Positions 34,925-44,298 of a DNA stretch of 44,298 nucleotides are shown piece by piece. How positions within the stretch are numbered: the first letter of the stretch is position 1; every line of letters starts with the position of its first letter. Origin of the DNA: Halieaceae bacterium. GTDB taxonomy: Bacteria > Pseudomonadota > Gammaproteobacteria > Pseudomonadales > Halieaceae. The DNA lies in NCBI GenBank assembly GCA_030066555.1, contig JASJBK010000005.1, positions 1-44,298 of the forward strand, written 5' to 3'. A model generated the notes under the pieces. The model was not told where the DNA came from, made no database searches, and worked only from the letters and a program-made list of their open reading frames with translations. The translations under genes were made by a program, and so were the position numbers.

Positions 34925-35661
34925 ATGCTGGTAATCCCCGCCATTGATCTCAAGGACGGCGCCTGTGTGCGCCTACGGCAGGGCCTGATGGAAGACTCCA
35001 CCGTGTTCTCCGACGACCCGCTGGCCATGGCCGCGCGCTGGGTCGAGGCCGGCGCCCGCCGCCTGCATCTGGTAGACCTCAACGGCGCCTTTGAAGGCGA
35101 GCCGGTCAACGGTGAGCCGGTGGAGCGCATCGCCGCGGCCTACCCTGAGCTACCTATCCAGATCGGCGGCGGCATTCGCAGTCTTGAGACCATCGAGCAC
35201 TACGTGAATGCCGGGGTCAGCTTCGTGATTCTCGGTACCAAGGCGGTGAAGGAACCCGAGTTCGTGGCCGAGGCCTGCGCGGCCTTCCCTGGCCAGGTGA
35301 TTGTCGGCCTGGATGCCAAGGCGGGGCTGGTGGCCACCGACGGTTGGGCCGAGGTCTCCGAGGTGAAAGCCACCGACCTCGCCAAGCGATTCGAGGGTGA
35401 CGGCGTTAGCGCCATCGTCTACACCGACATTGCCCGTGACGGCATGATGCAGGGGGTGAATGTCGACGCCACCCTGGAGATGGCGCGGGCGGCCAGCATC
35501 CCGGTGATCGCTTCCGGCGGTATTACCAACCTTGACGACATCGAGGCGCTCGCAAAGGTGAGCAGCGAGGGCATTGTCGGCGCCATTACCGGTCGCGCCA
35601 TATATGAAGGATCACTGGACCTGGCCGACGCGCAGCGTCTCAGCGACGAGGTCGCCGCCTG

Positions 35662-35662
<1 letters not shown>
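34925..35662 (+). CDS. hisA: ProFAR isomerase
   Basis: Isomerises N'-phosphoribosylformimino-AICAR ribonucleotide in histidine biosynthesis. (beta/alpha)8 barrel of 245 residues with catalytic aspartates in AIDLKDG and YTDIARDG, and phosphate-binding QIGGGIRS and ASGGI. The ATG at 34925 starts directly at the first barrel strand; an upstream in-frame ATG overlaps hisH. Stop overlaps the hisF start by one base. Confidence 0.96.
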
Positions 35663-36429
<767 letters not shown>

Positions 36430-36436
36430 AGGTACT

Positions 36437-36454
36437 GCGGCGTTAGTCCGCCGC
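36437..36454. terminator. Short hairpin between convergent hisF and yibQ
   Basis: GCGGCG-TTAGTC-CGCCGC forms a 6-bp stem across the hisF/yibQ convergence and includes the yibQ stop. There is no U tract on either side, so a rho-independent terminator is uncertain. Confidence 0.3.
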
Positions 36455-37237
36455 GGTGACGGCAACCACCTGCGGCAGCGGTTTGGGCCTGGGCTTTGGT
36501 TTGCGCTGGTATTGCGCCAGCTGTGGCGCGAGCACTTCTGACACCAGCTTGAGCTGGTAACCCTTTCGCTCCAGTCGCGGCAGCTGTCGCCGCAGGTAGT
36601 CCAGGGTTACGTCGTGGGGATGGCCAATGGCGACTGCCATGCCCCTGCGGTCGGCAATCGCCAGGGCTTCCTTGAACCGGTAATGAATGGCCGTGGCGTT
36701 GATCTCGTGGTCGAGGAATACATTGCGCGACAGGTTTGGCACGCCGCGCTCTTCAGCGACGGTGCCGGCTACCGATTTGGAGATCGTGCGGCTATCCACG
36801 TAGTAAAGCCCGCGGCTTGCCAGTTCTTCCATCACCCAGGCCATGGGCTCGCGCCGCCTGGTGAGCAGGCTGCCCATGTGGTTGTTGACCCCGCGCACGC
36901 CGGGGGTGCTGTCGAGGCAGCGGGCCAGCGTGCGTCTCAGTTCTTCCTCGCGCATAAATGGGGTCAGCACGCCCTTGCCCGGCGGCAGCTTCCGCAGGCT
37001 GGTCATGGGGGCGTGCAGCATGATTTCCTTGCCGGCGGCCATGCCCAGCCGCGCAATCTCTGGTCCGTTCGGGGTGTGTGGCAGGACCGCCAGGTTGATC
37101 TTGCCGGGCAGGGCGACGGCCCGTTGACCGGCGTCAAGCTCGTAACCGAGGTCGTCGATGATAATTATGAGGGAGGGCTGATCCGCCCAACCTAGATGAG
37201 CTATGCTCAGTAACACACTGAAAACTAAGCATTTCAT
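36443..37237 (-). CDS. yibQ: Divergent polysaccharide deacetylase family protein, YibQ-like
   Basis: Periplasmic protein of 264 residues with a signal peptide ([18 protein letters not shown]). The divergent polysaccharide deacetylase fold is indicated by [32 protein letters not shown] and YYVDSRT, with the metal-site aspartate and histidines seen in relatives. Its substrate is unknown in the family. The C-terminus is proline/lysine-rich. In other gammaproteobacteria it lies beside ctpA and envC; here a prolyl oligopeptidase gene intervenes. Confidence 0.9.
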   Translation of the reverse strand: MKCLVFSVLLSIAHLGWADQPSLIIIIDDLGYELDAGQRAVALPGKINLAVLPHTPNGPEIARLGMAAGKEIMLHAPMTSLRKLPPGKGVLTPFMREEELRRTLARCLDSTPGVRGVNNHMGSLLTRRREPMAWVMEELASRGLYYVDSRTISKSVAGTVAEERGVPNLSRNVFLDHEINATAIHYRFKEALAIADRRGMAVAIGHPHDVTLDYLRRQLPRLERKGYQLKLVSEVLAPQLAQYQRKPKPRPKPLPQVVAVTAAD

Positions 37238-37263
37238 TGCGGTGCAGCATATGAATACTGCAG

Positions 37264-37289
37264 CGGGGCGTCAACTCTGTGACGCCCCG
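37264..37289. terminator. Perfect 10-bp hairpin downstream of prolyl oligopeptidase
   Basis: CGGGGCGTCA and TGACGCCCCG flank a 6-base loop in the gap between the peptidase stop and the yibQ start. No U run follows on the minus strand, so it may be a weak terminator or a structure at the 3' end of the mRNA. Confidence 0.45.
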
Positions 37290-37361
37290 TCAAAGTGTGA
37301 AAATTACCGAAATTGAGACTATTTCAGTGGTCCCTCGATTAGATACAAAGGTAAGTTCCCT

Positions 37362-39527
37362 TCATTGCTTTTCCAGCTCCGCCACCCCCAGGTTGTAGAA
37401 AGTGAATCCGTAGATGTCGGCATACTGGTCGATGATCTTGCTCGTCGGGGTGCCGGCGCCGTGACCGGCGTCAGTCTCAATGCGAATTAAAACCGGCGCC
37501 TTGCCCGCCTGGTCGTGCTGTAACTGGGCGGCGAACTTGAAGGAGTGAGCCGGCACCACGCGATCGTCATGGTCGGCGGTAGTTACCAGGGTAGCCGGAT
37601 AGCTGGTGCCTTCCTTGAGGTTGTGCAGCGGCGAATAGCCCAACAGGTAGCGGAACATGCTCTCGCTGTCTGCGGAGGTACCGTAGTCGTAGGCCCAGCC
37701 GGCGCCGGCCGTGAAGGTGTGGTAGCGCAGCATATCCAGCACGCCCACTGCGGGCAGCGCCACCTGGAACAGGTCCGGGCGCTGGGTCATCACCGCGCCT
37801 ACCAGCAGTCCACCGTTAGAGCCTCCGCGCAGCGCGAGCTTTTCCTTGCTGGTGTAGTTGTTGTCGATGAGCCACTCGGCGGCGGCTATGAAGTCGTCGA
37901 AAACGTTCTGCTTTTGCTCCTTGGTGCCGGCCAGGTGCCAGGCCTTGCCATACTCACCGCCACCGCGAATGTTGGGTACGGCGTAGATGCCACCCAGCTC
38001 CAGCCAGGTTGCCACCACGCTGCTGAAGCGCGGGCGCAGGCTGATATCGAAACCCCCGTAGCCATACAGCATGGCCGGCCGGCTGCCGTCCAGCGGTGTG
38101 CCCTTGGCGTAGGTGATGGTCATGGGGATGCGGGTGCCGTCCTTCGATTCGAAGAATACCTGCTCGGTAACAAACCGGTCTGATTCAAAGCGGGAGTTCG
38201 AGGCGCGGTACAGGCTGCTGTCGCCACTCTCGGGGTCGAGCTCGAAGATGCTGGGCGGCAAGCGGTAGTTGGTAAAGCTGAAGTACAGCTTGTCCTGGTC
38301 GTGCTTGCCGTCGAAGCCGGAGGCGGTGCCCAGGTCCGGCAGGACGATTTCACGGACCATCTCGCCTTCGCGGGTGTACTGCTTTACCTGGCTCAGCGCG
38401 TCGACCATGTAGGTGGCGAAGAAGAAACTCGAGCCGGTGGCCACCGACAGCACGTTGTCGCTCTCGGGGATGACGTCCTGCCAGTTCGCGGGCCCAGGCG
38501 TTGCCGCAGTCACGCTGACCACGCGGCCGTTGGGCGCGTCGCGGTTGGTCTGGATGAACAGTGTGTCGCCGTCGGAGTCGATGACCTGGGCGTCGGCATC
38601 TTCGCCCGCAAGAATGGCGACCAGTTCTGCATTGTCTGCTGCCAGGTCCACAAGGAACAGGCGATTGCCGGAGGTGGAGTTGGCACCGTAAATACTGAGG
38701 AAGCGGTCGTCCTCGGTCACACTGGCCCCGACATAGCGATGCTTCTGGGTATCAATGCCACCGAACACCAGCTCGTCGTCGGCCTGTGCGGTACCGATTT
38801 TGTGGAAGTAGAGCTTGTGCTGGTCGGTCATGGCCGACAGCTCGCTGCCCTCGGGCTTGTCGTAGCTGGAATAGTAGAAGCCCTCGTTGCCGCGCCAGGC
38901 GATGCCGCTGAACTTCACATCGACGATCGGGTCGCCCAGTGTCTCGCCGGTTTCCACGTTGCGCACAATGATCGTGCGCCAGTCGCTGCCGCCTTCGGAG
39001 AGCTGGTAAGCCACCAGGCTGCCGTCGCGGGAGAAGCTCACCTGGCTCATGCTCACCGTGCCGTCGTCACTGAAGCCGTTGGGATCCAGGAATACCTCGG
39101 CCTCAGCGTCGCCTTTCTGGCGGAACAGTACGTCCTGGTTCTGCAGGCCGTCATTGCGGTAGAAGTAGGTGTAGTTGCCCTCAAAGAACGGCGCCGTCTC
39201 GCGCTCGTAATCGAGCAGCTTCTCGAGAGTGTCGGCAATCCGCTGGCGATAGGGGATGGCGTCGAGATAGCCCCGGGTAACGACGTTCTGCGCCTGCACC
39301 CATTCCGCGGTTTCGTCGCTGCGGTCGTCTTCCAGCCAGCGGTAGGGGTCACTGACCTCGACACCGAAATAGGTGTCGGTCACGTCTTCACGTCGCGTGT
39401 CGGGATAGCTGATCAGGCTGGGTGAGACCGCGGCCGATTGGGTCTGCGCCGGTTGGGAGTCGCTGGCATCTTTTGAGCAGCCGGTGAAGGTGAGGCCAAG
39501 AACTATGGCCGCAAGCGCCTTGTACAT
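37362..39527 (-). CDS. Prolyl oligopeptidase (S9A) lipoprotein
   Basis: Serine peptidase of 721 residues that cuts peptides after proline. The signal peptide ends in the lipobox TGC, so it is exported and lipid-anchored, unlike cytosolic mammalian POP. An N-terminal seven-bladed propeller is followed by the alpha/beta catalytic domain with S570 (RGGSNGG), D654 ([10 protein letters not shown]) and H689 (DAGHGAG), in the expected order and spacing. AGGAACC precedes the ATG. It is inserted between ctpA and yibQ, so the cluster order is altered. Confidence 0.95.
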   Translation of the reverse strand: MYKALAAIVLGLTFTGCSKDASDSQPAQTQSAAVSPSLISYPDTRREDVTDTYFGVEVSDPYRWLEDDRSDETAEWVQAQNVVTRGYLDAIPYRQRIADTLEKLLDYERETAPFFEGNYTYFYRNDGLQNQDVLFRQKGDAEAEVFLDPNGFSDDGTVSMSQVSFSRDGSLVAYQLSEGGSDWRTIIVRNVETGETLGDPIVDVKFSGIAWRGNEGFYYSSYDKPEGSELSAMTDQHKLYFHKIGTAQADDELVFGGIDTQKHRYVGASVTEDDRFLSIYGANSTSGNRLFLVDLAADNAELVAILAGEDADAQVIDSDGDTLFIQTNRDAPNGRVVSVTAATPGPANWQDVIPESDNVLSVATGSSFFFATYMVDALSQVKQYTREGEMVREIVLPDLGTASGFDGKHDQDKLYFSFTNYRLPPSIFELDPESGDSSLYRASNSRFESDRFVTEQVFFESKDGTRIPMTITYAKGTPLDGSRPAMLYGYGGFDISLRPRFSSVVATWLELGGIYAVPNIRGGGEYGKAWHLAGTKEQKQNVFDDFIAAAEWLIDNNYTSKEKLALRGGSNGGLLVGAVMTQRPDLFQVALPAVGVLDMLRYHTFTAGAGWAYDYGTSADSESMFRYLLGYSPLHNLKEGTSYPATLVTTADHDDRVVPAHSFKFAAQLQHDQAGKAPVLIRIETDAGHGAGTPTSKIIDQYADIYGFTFYNLGVAELEKQ

Positions 39528-39654
39528 GAGGTGGTTCCTGTTATTTATGCGAATAGAGGGTAAAGCCGGGCAACAGTATAGGCCCCCTGTCGGAGTCCTT
39601 CTGCCCCGGTGTCCCGGTGATGATGGCTGCCTGGGGATGCGGTAGCGGGAACCG

Positions 39655-40980
39655 CTAGTCTTCCTGGTACATCCCCAGGATGTGAATGCCCTTGAGCAGG
39701 GTCAGCGCTTCGTAGAGCTGGTTGTCCTGGCTCAGCAGCTCGTTAGGCACCCGGCTGCGAGCAGGGGTGTCTTCGTCTTCACCGTTGGCGTTTTCCAACC
39801 GGTTGTTGAGGTCGGCCTCGGTGACGCGGCGGGGCAGGTTGTCGTAGGCAGTAACACGAGCGCGCTCCACCTCGATATCCGGCACAATGCCCTGGGCCTG
39901 GATGGAGCGCCCGTTGGGGGTGAAGTACAGCGCCGTGGTCAGCTTGATGGCGCGCTCTTCAGACAGCGGCAGAATGGTCTGCACGGAGCCCTTGCCGAAG
40001 CTGGGGGTGCCCATAACCACCGCGCGACGGTGGTCCTGCAGGGCGCCGGCCACGATTTCCGAAGCCGAGGCAGAGCCGCCATTGATCAGCACTACGATGG
40101 GGGCGCCCTCAAGCATGTCGGTGGGGGTGGCGTTGTAGCGGGTCTGGGAGTTGTCCATGCGGCCCTTGGTGTACACCACCATGCCACCGTCCATGAACTT
40201 GTCGGCCACGTCGACACTGGCGCGCAACACGCCGCCCGGGTTGTTGCGCAGGTCCAGCACGATGCCCTTGATATCTTCCTCTTCCAGCAGCGCGTTGACG
40301 GCCTTTCCGACCTCGTCGCCGGTGTGGCGCTGGAACTGGGCAATGCGCACATAGCCGTAGCCCGGCTCCAGCCAGCGCTTGCGCACGCTGGCGGTGCGTA
40401 TCACGTCGCGCTCCAGGGTCAGGTCGAAGGGCTGACTGCGACCCTCGCGAGCGATGGTCAGTTCGATGGCGGAGCCCTTGGGGCCACGCATCAATTCGAT
40501 GGCCTCGTTGAGGCTCATGCCTTTCACGGGCTTGTTGTCGAGCTTGATAATGATGTCACCGGGCTGGATCCCGGCCCGGTCTGCCGGAGTGTCGTCGATG
40601 GGGGAGATGACTTTCACGAAGCCGTTCTCCATGCCCACTTCCAGGCCAAGGCCGCTGAATTCACCGCTGGTACTGGTCTGCAGGTCCTGGAAATCGTCCT
40701 TGGTGAGGTAGACAGAGTGCGGGTCCAGCCCGCTCAGCATGCCCTGGATGGCGTATTCCAGCAGGGTGGAGTCGTCCACTTCCTCGACGTAGCCGAGGCG
40801 GATCTGGCTGAATACGTCAGCAAAGGTGCGCAGATCGTCCAGCGGCAGGACACCGTCAACGGCGGCCGGCGGTGCATCTACGGGCACTTCAACCGTGACA
40901 TCTTCGCCTTCCTGGGCGAAAGCGAGGGGCTGAAGCAACAGGCTGCCGAGGAATGCGGCGCCAATAAAGCGTTTGTACAT
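39655..40980 (-). CDS. ctpA: Carboxy-terminal processing protease (S41, CtpA)
   Basis: Periplasmic serine protease of 441 residues. A signal peptide ([19 protein letters not shown]) precedes a PDZ domain ([19 protein letters not shown], about 105-190) and the S41 domain with S305 in GSASASE and K330 in FGKGSVQ, 25 residues apart as in E. coli Tsp. In Pseudomonas, CtpA with a LbcA partner degrades cell-wall hydrolases; the same role next to envC is inference. The gene follows envC after 129 bases. Confidence 0.95.
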   Translation of the reverse strand: MYKRFIGAAFLGSLLLQPLAFAQEGEDVTVEVPVDAPPAAVDGVLPLDDLRTFADVFSQIRLGYVEEVDDSTLLEYAIQGMLSGLDPHSVYLTKDDFQDLQTSTSGEFSGLGLEVGMENGFVKVISPIDDTPADRAGIQPGDIIIKLDNKPVKGMSLNEAIELMRGPKGSAIELTIAREGRSQPFDLTLERDVIRTASVRKRWLEPGYGYVRIAQFQRHTGDEVGKAVNALLEEEDIKGIVLDLRNNPGGVLRASVDVADKFMDGGMVVYTKGRMDNSQTRYNATPTDMLEGAPIVVLINGGSASASEIVAGALQDHRRAVVMGTPSFGKGSVQTILPLSEERAIKLTTALYFTPNGRSIQAQGIVPDIEVERARVTAYDNLPRRVTEADLNNRLENANGEDEDTPARSRVPNELLSQDNQLYEALTLLKGIHILGMYQED

Positions 40981-41109
40981 GGTTCTACTCCACTGCCAGG
41001 AACGCGGGGCAGGCCGTCAATAATACCCGATTGCCCCCGGCAACGTCTTTGCCGATTTGTTGCAGCAATATGCTGCTTGTCACGAATCCGGTCCTTCGAT
41101 TCATTGTCT

Positions 41110-42249
41110 CTATTCGAGCCACGGCCCCGGATTGGTGGGCTTGCCGCCCTCGCGGATTTCGAAGTACAGCGCAGATTCCGCCTGGCCGCCGCTGTTGCCC
41201 ACGGTGGCCACCGCCGAACCCGCCGACACCCATTCCCCCACATCCCTCAGCAGGGCCTGGTTGTGGGCGTAAAGGCTCATGAAGCCGTCACCGTGGTCGA
41301 TGATCAGTAGCAGCCCGGAACCGCGGAACCAGTCGGCAAAAACCACCCGCCCGTGGTGAATGGCATTGACCTCGCTGCCCTCCTCGGCGGGAATCACCAG
41401 CCCCTGCCAGCGCAGCTTGCTGCCGCCGCCGCGGCGCGCACCGTAGCGGTTGCTGGCGCGGCCCGGTACTGGCCAGGGCATGGCGCCGCGGGCATTGGCG
41501 AAAGGTTGGTAGGCGTCGGGCACCTCCAGTTCGGCTACCGCCTGTTCTATGACTTCCAGCAGCCGCTGCAGTTCCTCCTGGTCCTGGGCCAGTTTCTGCA
41601 GGCGCTGGTCCTTGGTCTCGATGGTGGCATTGAGCTGCGCCAGTTCCCGCTGGCGCTGACGCTGGCGGGCCAGCAGCTCAGCCTGCTGGGTCTCCAGCTG
41701 TTGTTCATTGAATTCCAGCGCCGTCGTGGTGCTGCGAATCTCTGGTTCCAGGGTGTTGATGCGCTCGACGATTTCCAGGTACCGGCTGATGTGCTCGAGT
41801 CGGGCCTGGTAGAAATAGTCGTAGTAGGTCATCGCCCGGGCCAGGGTGGCCGGGTCTTCCTGGTTCAACAGCACCCGCAGCTGGGCCTGCTTGCCCATCT
41901 GGTAGGCGGTCTGGATTTCGGTACTGATGAGCTCCTGCTGGCGACCGCGCGCAATCAGCAGGTCGCGGCGCTGCTTGCGCAGCTTGCCGAGCTGCTTGCG
42001 GTTGCGGCCAATCCTGGCCTGGGTATCGGAAACCTTCCGGCGTACCACGCCAATGGCCACCTCGGATTCACGCAGGGCGTCGCGCAGGGTGCTGCGCTGG
42101 GCGAGATCGGCGCGCAGCTCTTCGCTGAGGGTGGCGATTTCCGCCTGTAGCTTCACCAGCTGGCGGCGGGCGCGGCTTTCCTCGTCTTCCTGGGCAAGGC
42201 CGGCACTCGCCAGCGCCACCAGGAGAAATACAGACAGCCAGCGCTGCAA
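41110..42249 (-). CDS. envC: Murein hydrolase activator EnvC, LytM-domain
   Basis: Activator of septal amidases during division. The 379-residue protein has a signal peptide, a long coiled coil (about 20-240, with repeats of R/Q-rich heptads) and a C-terminal LytM domain. The LytM domain is degenerate: the first zinc ligand region is VIPAEEGSEVNAI and the LHFE motif is LYFE, so it should lack peptidase activity, as E. coli EnvC does. TTG start at 42249 with a strong GGAGGTG ribosome-binding site inside the end of gpmI, 4 bases away; the pair is probably coupled. Confidence 0.93.
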   Translation of the reverse strand: MQRWLSVFLLVALASAGLAQEDEESRARRQLVKLQAEIATLSEELRADLAQRSTLRDALRESEVAIGVVRRKVSDTQARIGRNRKQLGKLRKQRRDLLIARGRQQELISTEIQTAYQMGKQAQLRVLLNQEDPATLARAMTYYDYFYQARLEHISRYLEIVERINTLEPEIRSTTTALEFNEQQLETQQAELLARQRQRQRELAQLNATIETKDQRLQKLAQDQEELQRLLEVIEQAVAELEVPDAYQPFANARGAMPWPVPGRASNRYGARRGGGSKLRWQGLVIPAEEGSEVNAIHHGRVVFADWFRGSGLLLIIDHGDGFMSLYAHNQALLRDVGEWVSAGSAVATVGNSGGQAESALYFEIREGGKPTNPGPWLE

Positions 42250-42253
42250 GCGG

Positions 42254-43804
42254 CTACACCTCCAGCAGGCTGGAGCCAGTCATTTCCGCAGGCTTGGGCA
42301 GGCCCATCAGGGCGAGCAATGAGGGCGCCACGTCGGCGAGCACCCCGCCGCTGCCGTTGAAGCGCGCCGACCGCGGGCCCACGTAGACCAGCGGCACCAG
42401 TTCGGTGGTGTGCTGGGTATGTTGCTGGCCGGAGTCGTAGTCAATCATCTGTTCGCAGTTGCCGTGGTCGGCGGTGATCAGGGCTTCGCCATCGACTTCC
42501 TTGAGGGCAGCCTCGATACGGCCCAGGCAGCTGTCCAGGGCTTCCACCGCGGCCACTGCAGCGTCGTAGTTGCCGGTGTGGCCGACCATGTCACCGTTGG
42601 CAAAGTTGCAGACGATCAGGTCGTAGGCGCGGCTGGTGATCGCTTCCACCAGTTTGTCGGTAACTTCCGGCGCGCTCATCTCCGGCTTCAGGTCGTAGGT
42701 AGGCACATCCGGGGAGGGCACCAGCACCCGGTCTTCGCCGGCATAGTGGTCCTCGCGACCGCCACTGAAGAAGAAGGTGACGTGCGCGTACTTCTCGGTC
42801 TCGGCAATGCGCAGCTGGGTCTTGCCCAGGTCGGCCAGGTATTCCCCCAGCACGTTGGTCAGGCTCTCCGGCGGGAAGGCGCAGGGCGCATCCAGCGAGG
42901 CGGCGTACTCGGTGGTCTGCACAAAGGCCGACAGGGCCGGCACGGTACCGCGGTCGAACTTGTCGAAGTCCTGGTCGAGGAAGCTGTGGCTCAGCTGGCG
43001 GGCGCGGTCGGCGCGGAAATTCATGAACAGCACGCTGTCGCCGTCGGCAATCTTTACCTCGGGCTCGCCCTCGGCGCGCACCAGGGTAGGTTTGACGAAC
43101 TCGTCGTTCTCATCGCGAGCGTAGGCATCGGCCAGCGCCTGCGCGGCATTGCTGGCGCTGAAGGGGGCTTCGCCCCGGGTCAGTAGCGCCCAGGCCTGCT
43201 CGACGCGATCCCAGCGATTGTCGCGATCCATGGCGTAGTAGCGCCCGGTAATGCTGGCCACCCGGCCGCAGCCCAGTTCCTCAAACAGCTCCTGCATGGC
43301 CAGCAGCGAGGGCTCAGCGCTGCGCGGCGGCGTGTCGCGACCGTCCAGGAAGGCGTGCAGGTAGACGCGCTGCGCGCCGCGGGCATGCGCCAGGCGTATG
43401 GCGGCGGCCAGGTGGCGTTCGTGGCTGTGCACGCCGCCGGGGGACAGCAGCCCCATGATGTGTACCGCGCCGCCGGCGCTGTTGGCGGCGTCGATGGCCT
43501 CGCAGTACACCGGGTTCCTGTCGAAGTCACCGGTTTCGATATCGTGATCGATGCGGGTCATGTTCTGGTAGATCACGCGGCCCGCTCCCAGGCTCATGTG
43601 GCCCACCTCGGAGTTACCCATCTGGCCTTCCGGCAGGCCCACGTCCTTGCCGGAGCCGGAAATCAGTGTGTGCGGAGCCTCCGCCCAGAGCCGGTCCCAG
43701 ACCGGGGTGTTGGCGTTGGCAATGGCGTTGTCCGCGGTTTCTTCACGGTAGCCAAAGCCGTCGAGCACGATCAGCAACAGGGGAGTGCGGGAGGTCTCAG
43801 TCAT
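42254..43804 (-). CDS. gpmI: 2,3-bisphosphoglycerate-independent phosphoglycerate mutase
   Basis: Interconverts 3- and 2-phosphoglycerate using two manganese ions and a phosphoserine. The start at 43804 gives 516 residues, close to the E. coli 514; a GTG at 43831 would add nine residues with no family match. S65 in MGNSEVGHM is the phosphorylated serine, and metal ligands occur in LLIVLDGFG and in [11 protein letters not shown], with THHSXHVPXV-like [12 protein letters not shown] near the C-terminus. First gene of gpmI-envC. Confidence 0.96.
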   Translation of the reverse strand: MTETSRTPLLLIVLDGFGYREETADNAIANANTPVWDRLWAEAPHTLISGSGKDVGLPEGQMGNSEVGHMSLGAGRVIYQNMTRIDHDIETGDFDRNPVYCEAIDAANSAGGAVHIMGLLSPGGVHSHERHLAAAIRLAHARGAQRVYLHAFLDGRDTPPRSAEPSLLAMQELFEELGCGRVASITGRYYAMDRDNRWDRVEQAWALLTRGEAPFSASNAAQALADAYARDENDEFVKPTLVRAEGEPEVKIADGDSVLFMNFRADRARQLSHSFLDQDFDKFDRGTVPALSAFVQTTEYAASLDAPCAFPPESLTNVLGEYLADLGKTQLRIAETEKYAHVTFFFSGGREDHYAGEDRVLVPSPDVPTYDLKPEMSAPEVTDKLVEAITSRAYDLIVCNFANGDMVGHTGNYDAAVAAVEALDSCLGRIEAALKEVDGEALITADHGNCEQMIDYDSGQQHTQHTTELVPLVYVGPRSARFNGSGGVLADVAPSLLALMGLPKPAEMTGSSLLEV

Positions 43805-43886
43805 GGGGTCAACAGCACGTCGGATAGCCACAAAAACAAGCCACGCAGTGTACCCGTTATGGCCCGCCAGATCACGGGATCACGCG

Positions 43887-43915
43887 TTTCCAGAAGGGGA
43901 AAGAGCCTGTATACT
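43887..43915 (+). promoter_or_regulatory. Promoter of rhodanese gene
   Basis: TTTCCA (43887-43892) and TATACT (43910-43915) are 17 bases apart, about 70 bases before the rhodanese start in the gap with divergent gpmI. The -10 is 5 of 6 to consensus and the -35 is 4 of 6, so the call is moderate. Confidence 0.45.
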
Positions 43916-43984
43916 TGGCGCCCTTTTGCGGGGCCCCGGTTGGCGGGACCCCTCGACACTTCCGGAACATCCAGAGAACGCCCT

Positions 43985-44298
43985 GTGTTTTTCGAATTTC
44001 TTGCACAGCAGTGGATGCTTGTCGGCGCCCTTGCGGTCGCCGTGGGCATGTTGGTGCAGTATGAGTCGCGCAAGAGCGGCCAGAGCCTGTCACCGCAGCA
44101 GGCCATCAACATGGTCAACGCCGAGGACGGTATTTTCGTCGACCTGCGCGAGGGTGGCGAATACGGCAAGGGCCACATCGCCAACGCGGTGAATATCCCG
44201 GCGGCGAAGATCGACGGGCGCATTGCGGAGCTGGAAAAGTACAAGGAAAAGCCGGTGGTGCTGGTGTGCAAGATGGGCCAGACGGCGGGCGCCGTGGG
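43985..44298 (+). CDS. yibN: Rhodanese-domain membrane protein YibN-like (3' end outside window)
   Basis: Predicted membrane-anchored rhodanese. GTG start at 43985 gives a hydrophobic segment (WMLVGALAVAVGMLV, about residues 10-24) and then a rhodanese domain (GIFVDLREGGEYGKGHIANA) reaching the active-site region VLVCKMGQT, with C93 or nearby as the catalytic cysteine. The window ends there after 104 codons. Divergent position beside gpmI matches E. coli yibN. The exact sulfur acceptor is unknown. Confidence 0.85.
   Translation, partial: MFFEFLAQQWMLVGALAVAVGMLVQYESRKSGQSLSPQQAINMVNAEDGIFVDLREGGEYGKGHIANAVNIPAAKIDGRIAELEKYKEKPVVLVCKMGQTAGAV

Noticed and set aside
41062-41076. GCAGCA-ATA-TGCTGC palindrome between envC and ctpA as a terminator or operator.
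   Set aside because: Too short and without a U tract or known site; it could be chance.
39682-41310. Long plus-strand open frame over ctpA and the end of envC.
   Set aside because: It is the antisense shadow of the minus-strand protease gene.

Overview
The window is a G+C-rich bacterial chromosome segment with dense, mostly leaderless-spaced operons. Gene content suggests a heterotrophic gammaproteobacterium, plausibly a marine one related to the Halieaceae/Cellvibrionales or Pseudomonas-like lineages. The best taxonomic evidence is the block mutY-yggX / hisB-hisH-hisA-hisF / yibQ-ctpA-envC-gpmI / yibN, which is the gene neighbourhood known from Pseudomonas and, in part, E. coli. The species assignment is inference; no rRNA gene is present.

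Layout. 2-5664 (+): a four-gene envelope cluster, namely a TolC-type outer-membrane protein cut by the left edge, a small periplasmic HlyD-type adaptor, an inner-membrane adaptor with a GAF-like cytosolic head, and a PqqD-like/M50 metalloprotease/HlyD fusion. No ATPase or RND pump is visible with it. This is the strongest candidate for an uncharacterised system. A DUF885 metallopeptidase lipoprotein follows (5724-7565). 7578-9587 (-): glyoxalase I and a KstD-like flavoprotein. 9771-13923 (+): rdgC, then the selenium genes mnmH and a fused oxidoreductase-SelD. 13932-20380 (-): a LytS/AlgZ-type kinase, its LytTR regulator, an array of 35-bp hairpin repeats, then an RND pump and its adaptor, all read leftwards. 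20509-25699: a DUF1653 protein, a D-2-hydroxyglutarate-type dehydrogenase, a PQQ-type sugar dehydrogenase, a small membrane protein and an ACE-family (M2) dipeptidase.

25.7-32.0 kb looks like accessory DNA. It holds an ankyrin protein, an unrecognised membrane protein, a metallo-beta-lactamase-fold hydrolase, a saccharopine-dehydrogenase-like protein, and an alpha/beta hydrolase broken by one in-frame amber codon just before its catalytic histidine. Local base composition falls, with T-rich tracts near 28.2-28.3 kb. A tRNA-Phe gene at 32.0 kb marks the return to core genome. 32.2-44.3 kb is core: Fe(II) trafficking, MutY, histidine biosynthesis, envelope/division factors, phosphoglycerate mutase and a rhodanese cut by the right edge.

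The window is rich in peptidases (M50, DUF885, M2, S9A, S41, degenerate M23), which fits a peptide-using heterotroph. Selenium use here is supported for tRNA 2-selenouridine (MnmH + SelD); selenocysteine genes are not seen. All calls are from reading the sequence and translated proteins, without database searches.
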